From Phycisphaerales bacterium (GTDB lineage Bacteria > Planctomycetota > Phycisphaerae > Phycisphaerales > UBA1924), in assembly GCA_035627955.1 (NCBI GenBank), contig DASPKU010000010.1, positions 1 to 64,000 on the forward strand: 64,000 nucleotides of DNA, written 5' to 3'. Each line of letters starts with the position of its first letter. Within the stretch, counting starts at the first letter, position 1. Position numbers and translations under genes: made by a program. Of this stretch, positions 1 to 8,758 are shown piece after piece. The notes under the pieces are model-generated. The model did no database searches, was not told the DNA's origin, and saw nothing but the letters and a program-made list of their open reading frames with translations.

Positions 1-119
1 CGCCGGGGCTGCAGCGGAACAGCCGGCTGTCGTGCCAGTGCGTGATCGAGAAGGAGGGGCCGATCCAGCTGCGGGTGCCCGCGTGGAACCGGAATGCGGT
101 GAAGGAAGTGCCGCACTAG
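1..119 (+). CDS. fdx: 2Fe-2S ferredoxin, C-terminal fragment
   Basis: The reading frame is already open at the window edge (first full codon at base 3) and stops with TAG at 117-119, leaving about 38 residues. The visible tail contains GLQRNSRLSCQCVIEKEGP, which matches the last Fe-S ligand region of Isc-type 2Fe-2S ferredoxins (SRLSCQ motif). Ferredoxins of this kind donate electrons during cytosolic Fe-S cluster assembly. The next gene is iscX, the usual partner at the end of isc operons, which supports the call. The rest of the gene and any iscS/iscU/hscA genes would lie upstream, outside the window. Fragment only, so identity rests on the tail and its context. Confidence 0.75.
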   Translation, partial: PGLQRNSRLSCQCVIEKEGPIQLRVPAWNRNAVKEVPH

Positions 120-124
120 CGGAA

Positions 125-196
125 GTGGCGGAGTGGCAGAGTGGCAAAGTGGCGGAGTGGCGAAGTGGCAGAGTGGCAAAGTGACGGAGTGAGGCG
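125..196. repeat. 8-bp tandem array, nine units
   Basis: Nine consecutive 8-bp units of the form GTGGC(A/G)(A/G)A, the last two diverged (GTGACGGA, GTGAGGCG), fill the gap between the ferredoxin stop codon and iscX. The last unit overlaps the likely GAGG ribosome-binding site of iscX. It belongs to a family of 7-, 8- and 9-bp arrays seen in other gaps of this window; the reverse complement of the unit recurs at 28144-28183. Confidence 0.85.
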
Positions 197-199
197 CGA

Positions 200-436
200 G
201 TGGGTGGGCAGGACACGTTCGGATGGCTGGAGACGGAGCTGATCGGGGAGCTGCTGGCGGAGGAGCACCCGGACAAGGACCCGCTGCGCGTGGGGTTCAC
301 GGAGCTCAAGAAGCTGGTGGTGGCGCTGCCGGGGTTCGAGGAGGAGCCGGGGCATCCGGTTAACGAGAAGATCCTGGAGCACATCCAGGCGGCGTGGATC
401 GACGAGCGGAACGACATCCAGCGCGACGAAGACTGA
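200..436 (+). CDS. iscX: Fe-S cluster assembly protein IscX
   Basis: 78 residues, close to the usual 66-75 of the family. The sequence FGWLETELIGELL, then DPLRVGFTELKKLV, then a tail with NEKILEHIQAAWIDER, follows the IscX pattern (W-x-D-x-x-x-I-G at the start, then F-T-D/E-L, then NEK-I-L-E-x-I-x-x-x-W). IscX is a small acidic cytosolic protein that binds the cysteine desulfurase IscS and iron and tunes cluster assembly. The start is a GTG at 200 preceded by GAGG five bases upstream. It directly follows the ferredoxin gene, as in isc operons. Confident. Confidence 0.9.
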   Translation: MGGQDTFGWLETELIGELLAEEHPDKDPLRVGFTELKKLVVALPGFEEEPGHPVNEKILEHIQAAWIDERNDIQRDED

Positions 437-439
437 CGC

Positions 440-473
440 CTTTCATTTTCACTTTTCGCTTTTTACTTTTCAG
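440..473. repeat. 7-bp pyrimidine-rich tandem array upstream of rlmE
   Basis: Four heptamers (TTTTCAC, TTTTCGC, TTTTTAC, TTTTCAG) run from 446 to 473 between iscX and rlmE, with a related partial unit before them. A strongly T-rich strand is exceptional in this GC-rich sequence, so it may also affect termination after iscX or initiation of rlmE. Confidence 0.75.
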
Positions 474-481
474 TTTCTCCG

Positions 482-1132
482 ATGCCCCAGCCCCGCAAGC
501 TCCATGACGAGTACTTCAAGAAGGCCAAGGCCGAGGGGTACGTCGCGCGCTCGGCGTACAAGCTGATCGAGATCAACGACAAGAAGCGGGTGCTCAAGCG
601 CGGCAACCGGGTGCTGGACCTGGGGTGTGCGCCGGGTTCGTGGCTGCAGGTGGTGGATGAGATTATCGGTGATCGCGGCGTGGCCGTGGGGATCGACCTG
701 CAGCGGGTGGACACGCGCTTCTCGCACCGCGTGCGGCTGCTGCAGGCCGACGCGTTCACGCTGGACCCGCAGGCGCTGCTGAAAATGTCGGGCGGGCTGT
801 TCAACGTGGTGCTCAGCGACATGGCCCCCAGCACCACCGGGCACGGGGATGACTTCCTGTCGGTGCGGCTGTGCCGGCGGGTGCTGGAGATGCTGCCCAC
901 GGTGCTCGCGCCCGGCGGGAACGTGGTGATGAAGGTGCTCGAGGGGGCCGAGTTCGCGCAGCTGCTCAAGGACACCAAGCGGCTGTTCCGGGAAGCGGGG
1001 GCCACGAAGCCCGCGGCCAGCCGCGACGTCTCCCGCGAGATCTTCATCGTGGGGACCGGTTATATCGGACCCGCGCAGCAGCCGACGCCCCCTTCCGCGT
1101 CCAAGGGCGGCGAACCAGACAACGCGGGTTGA
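482..1132 (+). CDS. rlmE: 23S rRNA (uridine-2552-2'-O)-methyltransferase RlmE
   Basis: 216 residues, typical FtsJ/RlmE length. The SAM-binding motif DLGCAPGSW lies at about residues 46-54. The K-D-K-E catalytic tetrad of the family is present: Lys27 (SAYKLIE), Asp113 (LSDMAPS), Lys151 (VMKVLEG) and Glu186 (SREIFIV). The enzyme methylates the 2'-OH of U2552 in the A-loop of 23S rRNA late in 50S assembly. The C-terminus has a short Pro/Ser-rich extension after the conserved fold. Start is ATG at 482, just after the T-rich heptamer array; no clear Shine-Dalgarno is visible. Confidence 0.95.
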   Translation: MPQPRKLHDEYFKKAKAEGYVARSAYKLIEINDKKRVLKRGNRVLDLGCAPGSWLQVVDEIIGDRGVAVGIDLQRVDTRFSHRVRLLQADAFTLDPQALLKMSGGLFNVVLSDMAPSTTGHGDDFLSVRLCRRVLEMLPTVLAPGGNVVMKVLEGAEFAQLLKDTKRLFREAGATKPAASRDVSREIFIVGTGYIGPAQQPTPPSASKGGEPDNAG

Positions 1133-1140
1133 AGTGAAGC

Positions 1141-2607
1141 GTGCATTGCTCCGATGTTCCCCACGCTGAGGGGGAACACCCGGAGCTCAACGTGCCCGAA
1201 GCTGGCGACAGCTTGCGCTTCTTCCCCGTCCCGATGGACTCGCTGGACTTCCGTGCTCACACGGTGGACCTGTACATCCGCTTCGACGCGACGCCCGGGC
1301 AGCCGACGCTGTACCGCTCGGCGGGGCTCGAGTTCACGAAGGCGGACGCCGAGCGGCTCGCAACCCAGGGCGTGAAGTTCCTGTACATCTCTGCGGCGCA
1401 GCACGCGGCCTACCGCAAAGCTCTGGCCGAGCGGCTGGAGGCGGCCTTCACGGACAAGGCCGCGGCGACGGAGGAGCGGGCCCGCATTGTGCGCTCGGCG
1501 TGCGGCAAGATGATCGAGGATGTGCTGCTGCTGCCGGGGCAATCCGAACCGGTGGCGGCGGTGAAGGAGATCAGCGAGCGGTTCGGCGAGTGGTCCAAGG
1601 CCGACCCGCAGGCGTTCACGTACCTGTTGGACATGTCCGGGCACGACTTCTACACGACGACGCACATGGTGAACGTGGGCGTCGGGTGCGGGCTGCTGGC
1701 CAAGGAGGCGTTCCCCAACGACGCCGAACTGTTCAAGCTGGTGGTGCAGGGCGGGCTGCTGCACGACCTGGGCAAGCGGAACATCCCCGAGAGCGTGCTC
1801 AACAAGGAGGGCAAGCTCAGCGATGCGGAGTGGAACCAGATCAAGGTGCACCCTTCGCTGGGGTTCGAGGAGCTCAAGAACAACCCGGAGATCCCGTCTG
1901 CGGTGCTGGAGATGGTGCGCGACCACCATGAGCGGCCGGACGGCAAGGGCTACCCCAACGGCGTCGACGGCTCGAAGCTGTCGATCCCGGCGAAGATCTG
2001 CGGGATCGTGGATGTGTTCGACGCGATCACCGCGGCACGCCCGTACCGCGGCCCGACGCCGCCCGCGCGCACGCTCCAGATGATGCAGGACGGGCGGGGG
2101 ACGCAGTTCGACGCGGACCTGTTCGATGCGTGGACGCGGGTGGTCAACACGATGCTGAAGGAGGACCCGCAGCGGGCGCCGGTCGCGCCGCCGATTGATC
2201 CCAAGGCGCCGCCGCCGTCGCTGGCGGCGTTCGCGCAGGTCGCGCCCGAGGGCGTGATCGCGAGCCTGTCGCGTCCGGCGCCGCTGGAGGGCGATCAGCG
2301 GCGGCCGTACGAGCGGAAGCGGTGCGACATCGCTGCGATGGCGACGTTCAAGTGGCAGGGGAAGAAGTACACGGTGAGGCCCGGAGAGTTCTTCAGGGTG
2401 CGGGTGGTGGACGTCAGCCGCGGGGGGTTGCAGATCGAGACGCCCTGGCCGCTGACGCTGAATGACGTGCTGGTGGTGCAGCTGCCCACGAAGGACAAGC
2501 CGATTGCACGCCTGTGCCGCGTGGTACGGGTGCGGAGCGCGGGGGCGGCCTGGTCGGCAGGGGTGTGCTTTATCGACGCGCAGGCGGCGGCTTCTCCGGC
2601 GGCATGA
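1141..2607 (+). CDS. HD-GYP phosphodiesterase with C-terminal PilZ domain
   Basis: 488 residues. A central HD-GYP domain carries LLHDLGK (His208-Asp209) and the HHERPDGKGYPNG segment (GYP near residue 270), the signature of cyclic-di-GMP phosphodiesterases. After a Pro/Ala linker, about residues 385-475 contain ERKRCDI and VDVSRGGLQIE, matching the RxxxR and DxSxxG elements of PilZ c-di-GMP-binding domains. It probably degrades c-di-GMP in the cytoplasm and senses the same nucleotide through its tail. The GTG start at 1141 gives the longest frame; ATG at 1234 is an alternative. It lies nine bases after rlmE, and its last 38 bases overlap the convergent histidine kinase gene. Confidence 0.88.
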   Translation: MHCSDVPHAEGEHPELNVPEAGDSLRFFPVPMDSLDFRAHTVDLYIRFDATPGQPTLYRSAGLEFTKADAERLATQGVKFLYISAAQHAAYRKALAERLEAAFTDKAAATEERARIVRSACGKMIEDVLLLPGQSEPVAAVKEISERFGEWSKADPQAFTYLLDMSGHDFYTTTHMVNVGVGCGLLAKEAFPNDAELFKLVVQGGLLHDLGKRNIPESVLNKEGKLSDAEWNQIKVHPSLGFEELKNNPEIPSAVLEMVRDHHERPDGKGYPNGVDGSKLSIPAKICGIVDVFDAITAARPYRGPTPPARTLQMMQDGRGTQFDADLFDAWTRVVNTMLKEDPQRAPVAPPIDPKAPPPSLAAFAQVAPEGVIASLSRPAPLEGDQRRPYERKRCDIAAMATFKWQGKKYTVRPGEFFRVRVVDVSRGGLQIETPWPLTLNDVLVVQLPTKDKPIARLCRVVRVRSAGAAWSAGVCFIDAQAAASPAA

Positions 2608-4531
2608 CGGGCGGGGGCGTGGCAGGCTGAGTCGGCGTGCCCAGCGTGAACCAGAACGTGGCGCCGTTCCCCGGCTCGCTCTCCACCCACACCTCGCCGG
2701 CGTGGCGGCGGACGAGCTTCTGCACCAGGGCGAGGCCGGCGCCGGTGCCGCCGCCGTAGGCGTCGGGGGTGTGCAGGCGGCGGAACATGCGGAAGATCTG
2801 CTGCTGGTGCTCGGGCTTGATGCCGATGCCGTTGTCGCGGACGAACATGGCGAGCTGGCCGCCCACGCGCGGGTGGGGCTCGCAGCCGACCTCGACCCGC
2901 TTGGGGCGGCTGGTGTTGTACTTGATGGCGTTGGTGATGAGGTTGGTGAGGATGCGGGCGACCTGCACGCGGTCGCAGGTGAGGGTGGGCAGCTCGCAGG
3001 TGCGCGACACGATCACCTCCTGCTCGTCGATCAGCCTCGTCAGCCCCTCGAGCACGTCGGCGAGGAGCCTGTTGAGGTCGACCTCGGCGAGGCGGAGCTG
3101 GGTGCGGCCGGCCTGCGAGACCTCCAGCAGCGAGTCGACCAGGGCGATGCCGCGGGAGGCCAGGCGCGAGATGGTGTGCACCATGCGGCGGCCCTCCTCG
3201 GGGAGAGATTCGCCGTGGTCTTCGAGGAGGAAGGAGGCGTAGAGGGCGAGGCCGCGGAGGGGCTCCTTGAGGTCGTGGGCGGCGGCGTGGGCGAACTGCT
3301 CGAGGTCGGCGTTGCTGCGCTCGAGCTCGGCGGCCTTGCGGAGCAGCTCCTGCTGGGCGTGCTTGAGGTCGGTGGTGTCGAAGCACTCGACCAGGAGGAT
3401 GCCGCCATCTTCCGCGCCATCGTGGGGGCCATCGTGACGCACCGGGATCTCGCGGGCGGTGAGCTCAACGTCCAGGACCGTCCCCGTGCGGGTGACCTGA
3501 CGCGTGGCGATGGTGCCCTCGAAGTGGTCGGCCTTGTCGTGGCGCTGCTCAAGCTCGGTGGGGGGCTCGTCGGGGGGCCGGAGGTCGGCGAGCGTCCTGC
3601 TCAGGAACTCCTCGCGGGTGTAGCCGAAGCACTCGATGGCGGCGTCGTTGACGTCCAGGAAGCGGAGGGTTTCCATGTGCACCAGCCACTTGGGCCAGGG
3701 GGCCTGCTCGAAGAGGAGGCGGTAGCGGGCGGCGCTCTCGGCCAGCGCGGCCATCGCCTGCTTGCGGCGGGTGATGTCGCGGTAGACCATGACACCGCCG
3801 ATGATCAGCGGCTTGCCGTCGGGGCCGAAGCAGGTGCGGTCGAAGATGGGGGCGCCGTTGAGCAGCACGGGGATGCGGCTGCCGTCGGGGCGCTCGACGA
3901 CCAGCTCGCGGTCGAGGATCGGCTCGCCCTTCTCAAGCATGCGGACGAAGGGGCGGTCGGTGTGCGGGATCGCGTCGCCGCTCACCGGGTCGATGGCCCT
4001 CCAGGTGCGGGCCAGCTCGTAAAGACTGCGGCCCTGCACCTGCGGGGCGTGGAAGCCGCCCATCTCGGCGCCGGCGCGGCTGATCAGCCGGACCACCCCG
4101 CCGGGCATGTCGATGATGACGATGCCCTCTGGGATGGAATCGAGCAGGGCGCGGAGGGTGTTGAGTGCGGTGCGGGACTCGTGCTGGCCGCGGACGTAGG
4201 CGACCTCGGCGCGGGCGCGGGCCTGCGCGAGCAGGCACACGACCAGGCCGGTGAAGGCGTACATGACAGTGCCCGCGATGTGCGGCGTGGTGGTGGGCCA
4301 GAGCAGCCCGCGCGGCTGGATGAACAGCAGCAGGTGCGTGAAGTAGCAGAGCACGAGGGTCAGCAGCGCGGGGCCGGCGCCCAGCAGCCAGCCGGAGACC
4401 ACCACCGCGCCATACGCGGTGAAGAAGGGGTACATCTGCTGGGTGACCGGCACGAGGGCGGCGCGGAGCAGCACGGCGCCGGCCACCACGAGGACCGCGG
4501 CGGCGTACCGCTGGGCGGGCGGGCGGCCCAT
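2570..4531 (-). CDS. membrane PAS-domain sensor histidine kinase
   Basis: 653 residues. The first 105 or so residues hold several hydrophobic segments resembling the DUF4118/KdpD-type four-helix sensor. Two PAS-like regions follow (about 122-255 and 268-390), then a HisKA domain with phospho-acceptor His419 in AHDLKEPLRGL. The ATPase domain has the N box (NLITNAIKYN, Asn534), DNGIGI and GTGAGLALV. It should autophosphorylate and pass phosphate to a response regulator, but no cognate receiver gene is adjacent. The Pro-rich tail overlaps the end of the convergent HD-GYP gene. Start is ATG at 4531. Confidence 0.9.
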   Translation of the reverse strand: MGRPPAQRYAAAVLVVAGAVLLRAALVPVTQQMYPFFTAYGAVVVSGWLLGAGPALLTLVLCYFTHLLLFIQPRGLLWPTTTPHIAGTVMYAFTGLVVCLLAQARARAEVAYVRGQHESRTALNTLRALLDSIPEGIVIIDMPGGVVRLISRAGAEMGGFHAPQVQGRSLYELARTWRAIDPVSGDAIPHTDRPFVRMLEKGEPILDRELVVERPDGSRIPVLLNGAPIFDRTCFGPDGKPLIIGGVMVYRDITRRKQAMAALAESAARYRLLFEQAPWPKWLVHMETLRFLDVNDAAIECFGYTREEFLSRTLADLRPPDEPPTELEQRHDKADHFEGTIATRQVTRTGTVLDVELTAREIPVRHDGPHDGAEDGGILLVECFDTTDLKHAQQELLRKAAELERSNADLEQFAHAAAHDLKEPLRGLALYASFLLEDHGESLPEEGRRMVHTISRLASRGIALVDSLLEVSQAGRTQLRLAEVDLNRLLADVLEGLTRLIDEQEVIVSRTCELPTLTCDRVQVARILTNLITNAIKYNTSRPKRVEVGCEPHPRVGGQLAMFVRDNGIGIKPEHQQQIFRMFRRLHTPDAYGGGTGAGLALVQKLVRRHAGEVWVESEPGNGATFWFTLGTPTQPATPPPVMPPEKPPPARR

Positions 4532-4830
4532 CCACCAGCGGAGCTCGGCGTGGGAGGGTTCGGGGCCGACAAGGGGTGGAACGTGGGCTTCGCGGTCCCG
4601 CTCGCGGGGCTCGCGCCCGGCGAGGCGGCCGATGCCGCGGGGTTTCTCAGCGTCGGTACCGGCGGGGGAGCGCCCGGCTTGACGGGAGCTCGCGGCGCCC
4701 TGCTCGCGTTGACCTGTGCGCCTGTCCGTGCGGCACCTCCCCCGTGGTGTTCAAGGGACGGTACCACCGAAACCGGAGAGATTGGTCAAGACTCGCCCGC
4801 GAGCGTGCTGATGCTGGGCTGATGCGGGGT

Positions 4831-5139
4831 TCAGGATCTCTGGAGGCGCCGGACTTCAAGCTCCAGCCAGGCGAGGCCGTCGGGGGAGTTCACATCGACG
4901 GAAAGGAACGTGGAGACGCCGACCGCGTCGGGGTCGAAGATCCACACGACCGAGCTGGTGGGAGTGCGGGTGGGGACGGTGAGCTCGATGACGACCTGGG
5001 TGCCGGTGCTGGGGCGGGCCATGGACCAGCGGAAGCCGCCGGACACCGACGTGGGCTCGCCGAAGGCGGCGACGAGCACGGTGTAAGCCGCGTCGCAGCC
5101 GTCTCTGGTCCAATCTTTCGTCCTGGTGCTTGAAACCAT
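4831..5139 (-). CDS. hypothetical protein, 102 aa
   Basis: No family recognised. The frame is supported by a good ribosome-binding site, AAGGAG eight bases before the ATG at 5139. The product is soluble with no signal peptide or membrane segment. It contains beta-rich stretches such as TQVVIELTVPTRTP and SSVVWIFDPDAVGV. It is transcribed divergently from the dockerin protein gene downstream and lies upstream of the histidine kinase on the same strand, about 300 bases away. A real small gene is likely; function unknown. Confidence 0.6.
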   Translation of the reverse strand: MVSSTRTKDWTRDGCDAAYTVLVAAFGEPTSVSGGFRWSMARPSTGTQVVIELTVPTRTPTSSVVWIFDPDAVGVSTFLSVDVNSPDGLAWLELEVRRLQRS

Positions 5140-5405
5140 GTTCGCCTCTCCTTAAGGCTTCACCCGGAATGGCTGTCTTCCTGACGGCTTTATCCGGGTC
5201 TAGAGATAAAAACGCGGGCCGGCTGAACGCCGCATGAAAGATCAATAAAGACAAGGACTTGGGGCTAAGAACGCGCCTCGGGGCAACAGATCCCAGCCCG
5301 AGAACACCCGGGTCAGGGGATATCGGGGTGCCCGGCGTCGGGTTGGGCTTGGCGTTCCGGGGCACGCCGGTTAGCTTGGTGGGTCCCCAGCTCGAAGGAG
5401 GATCG

Positions 5406-6497
5406 ATGTCCCGTGCGATCGTGAGTCTGATCGTCGGCGCGGCGGTGGCCGCCCCCGCCCTGGCCCAGCCCTATGAGTTCACGGTGCGGAGCGCCGGGAC
5501 GGGCGCGAGCACGATGTCGTCAACTTTCAACGGCACAGCGACGTTCAGCGGGACGTACATCGGCAACTACGACCAGGCGACCAACCCGACGGGCACACGC
5601 ACGCTGAACTTCAGCCCCTTCTCGCCGCGCCCGGGGCCGCCCACCAACATCTCCAAGACCCTGAGCGGCAACGGGAGCGCGAACGGCAACGCCCCGGGCG
5701 CGCCGGTGGGCACGTATGGGCTTGAGGTGAGCGGCGGGACGGTGTCGCTGACCTCGCTCAGCACGAACCTGATCGGGAGCGCCGCCCAGACGCCGGCCCC
5801 AGTGAACGCGACGGTGACGTACCAGTCCTTCATGACGGCGGCCCCGGATTACACCTATCCCTATCTGGTGCCGATCACGGTGCAGGTGGGCACGGCGACG
5901 GTCGCCGCCGTGAACGTGGTCCAGACCGGGCCGGCATCGGGCGCGATCACAGGGACGGTGAACGGCACGCACTCGTTCTCGCTGTCGGTGCCGGTGGATG
6001 TGACCGCCACGGTGGACTTCCAGGGCTCACCGGTAACACAGACCTCCGCGCAGACGCTGGCGGTGAACGGGACAGTGACGCCCAACGGTGACGCGGCGAC
6101 GGCCTCGCTGAGCTTCCAGCTGAACGTGAGCGCCTCGAGCAACACGCCGCAGCCGCAGCCGACCACGCCCTTTGCGTTCCCGCCGCCCTCGGGCACCGGG
6201 GCACCCGCGAACCTGCTGCTGACACTGACGATCAATACCCAGAGCACGTCGGTCACAGCGAACGCCACCCTGCCTGCGGACGGGACGCGCCAGGGGCCGG
6301 TGTGCGGCACGTCGGACTTCAACGGCGACGGCGACTTCGCCACCGACCAGGACATCGAGGCGTTCTTTGCGTGCATCGGCGGGCACTGCTGCCCGACCTG
6401 CTTCGCGGGCGGGTCGGACTTCAACGGGGATGGGGACGCGGCCACGGACCAGGACATCGAGTCCTTCTTCCGGGTCATCGGCGGGAACCCTTGCTGA
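5406..6497 (+). CDS. exported GC-type dockerin protein
   Basis: 363 residues starting at the ATG at 5406, chosen because AAGGAGG precedes it by a few bases and it begins a clear signal peptide (MSRAIVSLIVGAAVAAPALA). The body is rich in Thr, Gly and Ser and low in charge, like beta-sandwich surface proteins, and matches no enzyme I recognise. The last 64 residues form a GC-type dockerin: SDFNGDGDFATDQDIEAFF, a GGHCC motif, a second SDFNGDGD repeat, and the terminal GGNPC. This module is known in Phycisphaerales as a C-terminal surface or complex-anchoring domain. The role of the body is unknown. Confidence 0.85.
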   Translation: MSRAIVSLIVGAAVAAPALAQPYEFTVRSAGTGASTMSSTFNGTATFSGTYIGNYDQATNPTGTRTLNFSPFSPRPGPPTNISKTLSGNGSANGNAPGAPVGTYGLEVSGGTVSLTSLSTNLIGSAAQTPAPVNATVTYQSFMTAAPDYTYPYLVPITVQVGTATVAAVNVVQTGPASGAITGTVNGTHSFSLSVPVDVTATVDFQGSPVTQTSAQTLAVNGTVTPNGDAATASLSFQLNVSASSNTPQPQPTTPFAFPPPSGTGAPANLLLTLTINTQSTSVTANATLPADGTRQGPVCGTSDFNGDGDFATDQDIEAFFACIGGHCCPTCFAGGSDFNGDGDAATDQDIESFFRVIGGNPC

Positions 6498-6542
6498 GCC
6501 GGCCAGCCGGTCAGCCCAGCTGCCTGCCCTTCATCCAGCGTC

Positions 6543-7163
6543 ATGACGGCCCTTTTCCGCAAGACAACCCCGGCCGCCGACATCCAATCTGGGGCAACAC
6601 CCTCAAGGGGACCGGAGTTGACGCCCGAGGAGTTTGCGCGGAGGTACGAGGAGTGCCATCGGACCCTGTGGTTCATCGCCGCGGCCATCCTCGGCGATAA
6701 GACCCAGGCCCATGACGTCGTGCAGGAAGCAGCGGCCATCGCCATGACCAAGCTCGCAGAGTTCAACCCGGCGACCAACTTCACGGCGTGGATGGGCCAG
6801 ATCGTCCGGTACGTCGCCCTCAACGAGTCGCGGACGCGCCAGCGGCGTCGGAGCAGCACCGCGCCCGACGCGCTGGACTCTGTGCCGGCGGGGCGGTCGG
6901 CGGGCCTGGCGACCGGAGTATCGGGGCAGTTGGATGAGCACGTGGCGGCGGGGCTGATGTCGCTGGATGAGCTGCCCCGGACGTGCCTGGTGCTGCGGAT
7001 CGTGCACGGGCTGGCGTACAGCGAGATCGCGGCGGCGCTGAGCATCCCCGAGGGCACGGCCATGAGCCACGTGCACCGGTCGCGCCTGGCGCTGCGTGAG
7101 CGGCTGCGGGGGCGGGAGGATGAGTTGCGGTCGACGCTGGGAACGGGGGGAGGTGCACGATGA
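6543..7163 (+). CDS. sigma-70 family (ECF-type) RNA polymerase sigma factor
   Basis: 206 residues. Region 2 is recognisable (HRTLWFIAAAILGDKTQAHDVVQEAAAIA, FTAWMGQIVRYVALN), and region 4 carries the helix-turn-helix LAYSEIAAALSIPEGTAMSH followed by VHRSRLALRERL. It resembles the sigma factors abundant in Planctomycetes. Its TGA overlaps the ATG of the next gene (ATGA at 7160-7163), so the two are translationally coupled, and the downstream protein has the layout of an anti-sigma factor. Regulon unknown. The start at 6543 lacks a strong Shine-Dalgarno. Confidence 0.9.
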   Translation: MTALFRKTTPAADIQSGATPSRGPELTPEEFARRYEECHRTLWFIAAAILGDKTQAHDVVQEAAAIAMTKLAEFNPATNFTAWMGQIVRYVALNESRTRQRRRSSTAPDALDSVPAGRSAGLATGVSGQLDEHVAAGLMSLDELPRTCLVLRIVHGLAYSEIAAALSIPEGTAMSHVHRSRLALRERLRGREDELRSTLGTGGGAR

Positions 7164-7882
7164 ACCAGCTGACCCCCATTGAGCTGTCGCGGGTGGCCGC
7201 GTACGTGGATGAGGCGATGACCGCGGAGGAGCGGGCGCAGTTCGAGAGCGAGCTGGCGGTGAACGCGGCTTTGCGTGAGGAGCTGGAGATTCAGGCAAGC
7301 CTCGACGCGTCGCTGAACCGGTTGTTCGAGTACAGCGCGGCGGAGGCGGGGGCCGAGGCTGTCGCGGCGCCGAGGGCGCTGGCGTCGCCGTTCGTCGGGC
7401 GGTCGCGGGTGCGGCGGTGGTCGGCTCTGGCCGCGGCGGTGGTGGTGGTCGGCGTGACGGCGTGGGTGATGACGCGGCGTGACCCCAACCTGATCCCGCC
7501 GCAGCAGGTGTGGGCGAACATGGAGAAGGCCAACTTCGTGCCCAACTGGCGGTGCGAGGATGAGCCGACGTTCCGGGCGTACCTCAACTCGCGCCTGGGC
7601 GAGTCGTTTGCGATTGACGAGAGCGATTCGCTCAAGGTCGTGGGCTGGGGCTACAGCAGCGATTACCAGTTCTACCCCATCAGCGAGCAGACCCTGACGC
7701 TGATCAACAGGGTGGGCGACCAGCACGCGGTGGTGCTGATTGACCGGGCGGAGAACGACCGGGCGCTGAAGGTGCCGGAGGGCTCGGGCCTGCACCTGTA
7801 CCGCAAGCGCGTGGGCGATCTTGTTCTGTACGAGATGTCGCCGATGTCTGAGGCGCGGGTTCTTCCGCGCGTGCGCAGCTGA
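7160..7882 (+). CDS. putative membrane anti-sigma factor
   Basis: 240 residues. The N-terminus (LSRVAAYVDEAMTAEERAQF, then LAVNAALREELEIQ) has the short helical pattern of anti-sigma factors (x-L-x-x-Y-x-D-x-x-L/M-T-x-E-E-R-x-x-x-E). A single membrane segment follows (about residues 90-108, ALAAAVVVVGVTAWVM), then an extracytoplasmic domain. No zinc-binding HxxxCxxC is present. Gene order and the 4-bp overlap with the sigma gene support a sigma/anti-sigma pair. Inferred role: hold the sigma factor at the membrane until a signal reaches the outer domain. Confidence 0.7.
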   Translation: MNQLTPIELSRVAAYVDEAMTAEERAQFESELAVNAALREELEIQASLDASLNRLFEYSAAEAGAEAVAAPRALASPFVGRSRVRRWSALAAAVVVVGVTAWVMTRRDPNLIPPQQVWANMEKANFVPNWRCEDEPTFRAYLNSRLGESFAIDESDSLKVVGWGYSSDYQFYPISEQTLTLINRVGDQHAVVLIDRAENDRALKVPEGSGLHLYRKRVGDLVLYEMSPMSEARVLPRVRS

Positions 7883-7885
7883 GTG

Positions 7886-8758
7886 CTATTCGGCCTTCGC
7901 TTCTTCGAGTTTGACGCGCCGCACGCCCGCGGCGACTTCCGCGGCGCCCACCTCACGCAGCCACCAGCGCGGGCGCGGCCCTGCCTTGAGGCTCTCCTCG
8001 TGCGTCTCCAGCCCCCGCACAATCGCGTCGATGGCCTCGTCGGGCGAGTCGGTCACCGTCAGCAGGCGGAGGTCCTCGGCATCGATGGTCCGCGCGGCGA
8101 GCAGGGTCTGCTCAATGAACTGGACGAGGGGCCGCCAGTAGTCCACGCCCATGAGCACGATGGGGAACGAGTAGATCTTCTTCGTCTGCACCAGCGTGAG
8201 GGCCTCGAAGAGCTCGTCGAGTGTGCCGAAGCCTCCGGGCATGCACACGAACGCGTAGCTGTACTTGACGAGCATGACCTTGCGCACGAAGAAGTAGCGG
8301 AACTCGATAAACCGATCCACGTACGGGTTGGGGTGCTGCTCCATGGGCAGGATGATGTTGCAGCCCAGCGAGCGCCCGCCGGCTTCCTTGGCCCCCCGGT
8401 TGGCGGCCTCCATGATGCCCGGGCCGCCGCCGGTCATAGTGGTCAACCCCATCTCCGCGATGCGCCGGCCCATGTCGCGGGCCATCGCGTAGTAGGGGTT
8501 GTCCTCCTTGAAGCGGGCGGAGCCGAAGACGGTGATGCACGGGCCGGCGAAGTGCAGTGCGCGGAAGCCGCGGACGAACTCGCTGCCGATGCGGACCACG
8601 CGGAGGAGCTCGGCCCAGCGGGAGCGGGGGCCGGCGAGGAATCTGCGGACATCGGGGTCCCCTGGGACCTTGGCCCAGCGGGCCCGTCCGTTGGGGCTGC
8701 TCCCCTGGGCGTGGGCGTCCGGGAACTTCTGAGTTGGGTCCAAAGCCACGTAATCCAC
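7886..8758 (-). CDS. LOG family protein (cytokinin riboside 5'-monophosphate phosphoribohydrolase type)
   Basis: 290 residues with both family signatures: the GGGPGIMEAANRG loop at about 110-122 and PGGFGTLDE at about 174-182, in a Rossmann-like fold (TIGR00730 group). Members cleave the N-glycosidic bond of nucleoside 5'-monophosphates. The biological substrate in bacteria is often unclear. This is the longer bacterial form with about 70 extra N-terminal residues. GTG at 8758 is taken as the start; the upstream sequence gives no strong ribosome-binding site, so the N-terminus is uncertain. It ends three bases from the convergent anti-sigma-like gene. Confidence 0.88.
   Translation of the reverse strand: MDYVALDPTQKFPDAHAQGSSPNGRARWAKVPGDPDVRRFLAGPRSRWAELLRVVRIGSEFVRGFRALHFAGPCITVFGSARFKEDNPYYAMARDMGRRIAEMGLTTMTGGGPGIMEAANRGAKEAGGRSLGCNIILPMEQHPNPYVDRFIEFRYFFVRKVMLVKYSYAFVCMPGGFGTLDELFEALTLVQTKKIYSFPIVLMGVDYWRPLVQFIEQTLLAARTIDAEDLRLLTVTDSPDEAIDAIVRGLETHEESLKAGPRPRWWLREVGAAEVAAGVRRVKLEEAKAE

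Noticed and set aside
125-196. CRISPR array
   Set aside because: Units are 8 bp, contiguous and degenerate, with no spacers; no cas gene anywhere in the window.
5140-5405. Possible riboswitch in the divergent gap before the first dockerin gene
   Set aside because: Only a few GC-rich hairpins; no core matching a riboswitch class that I know.
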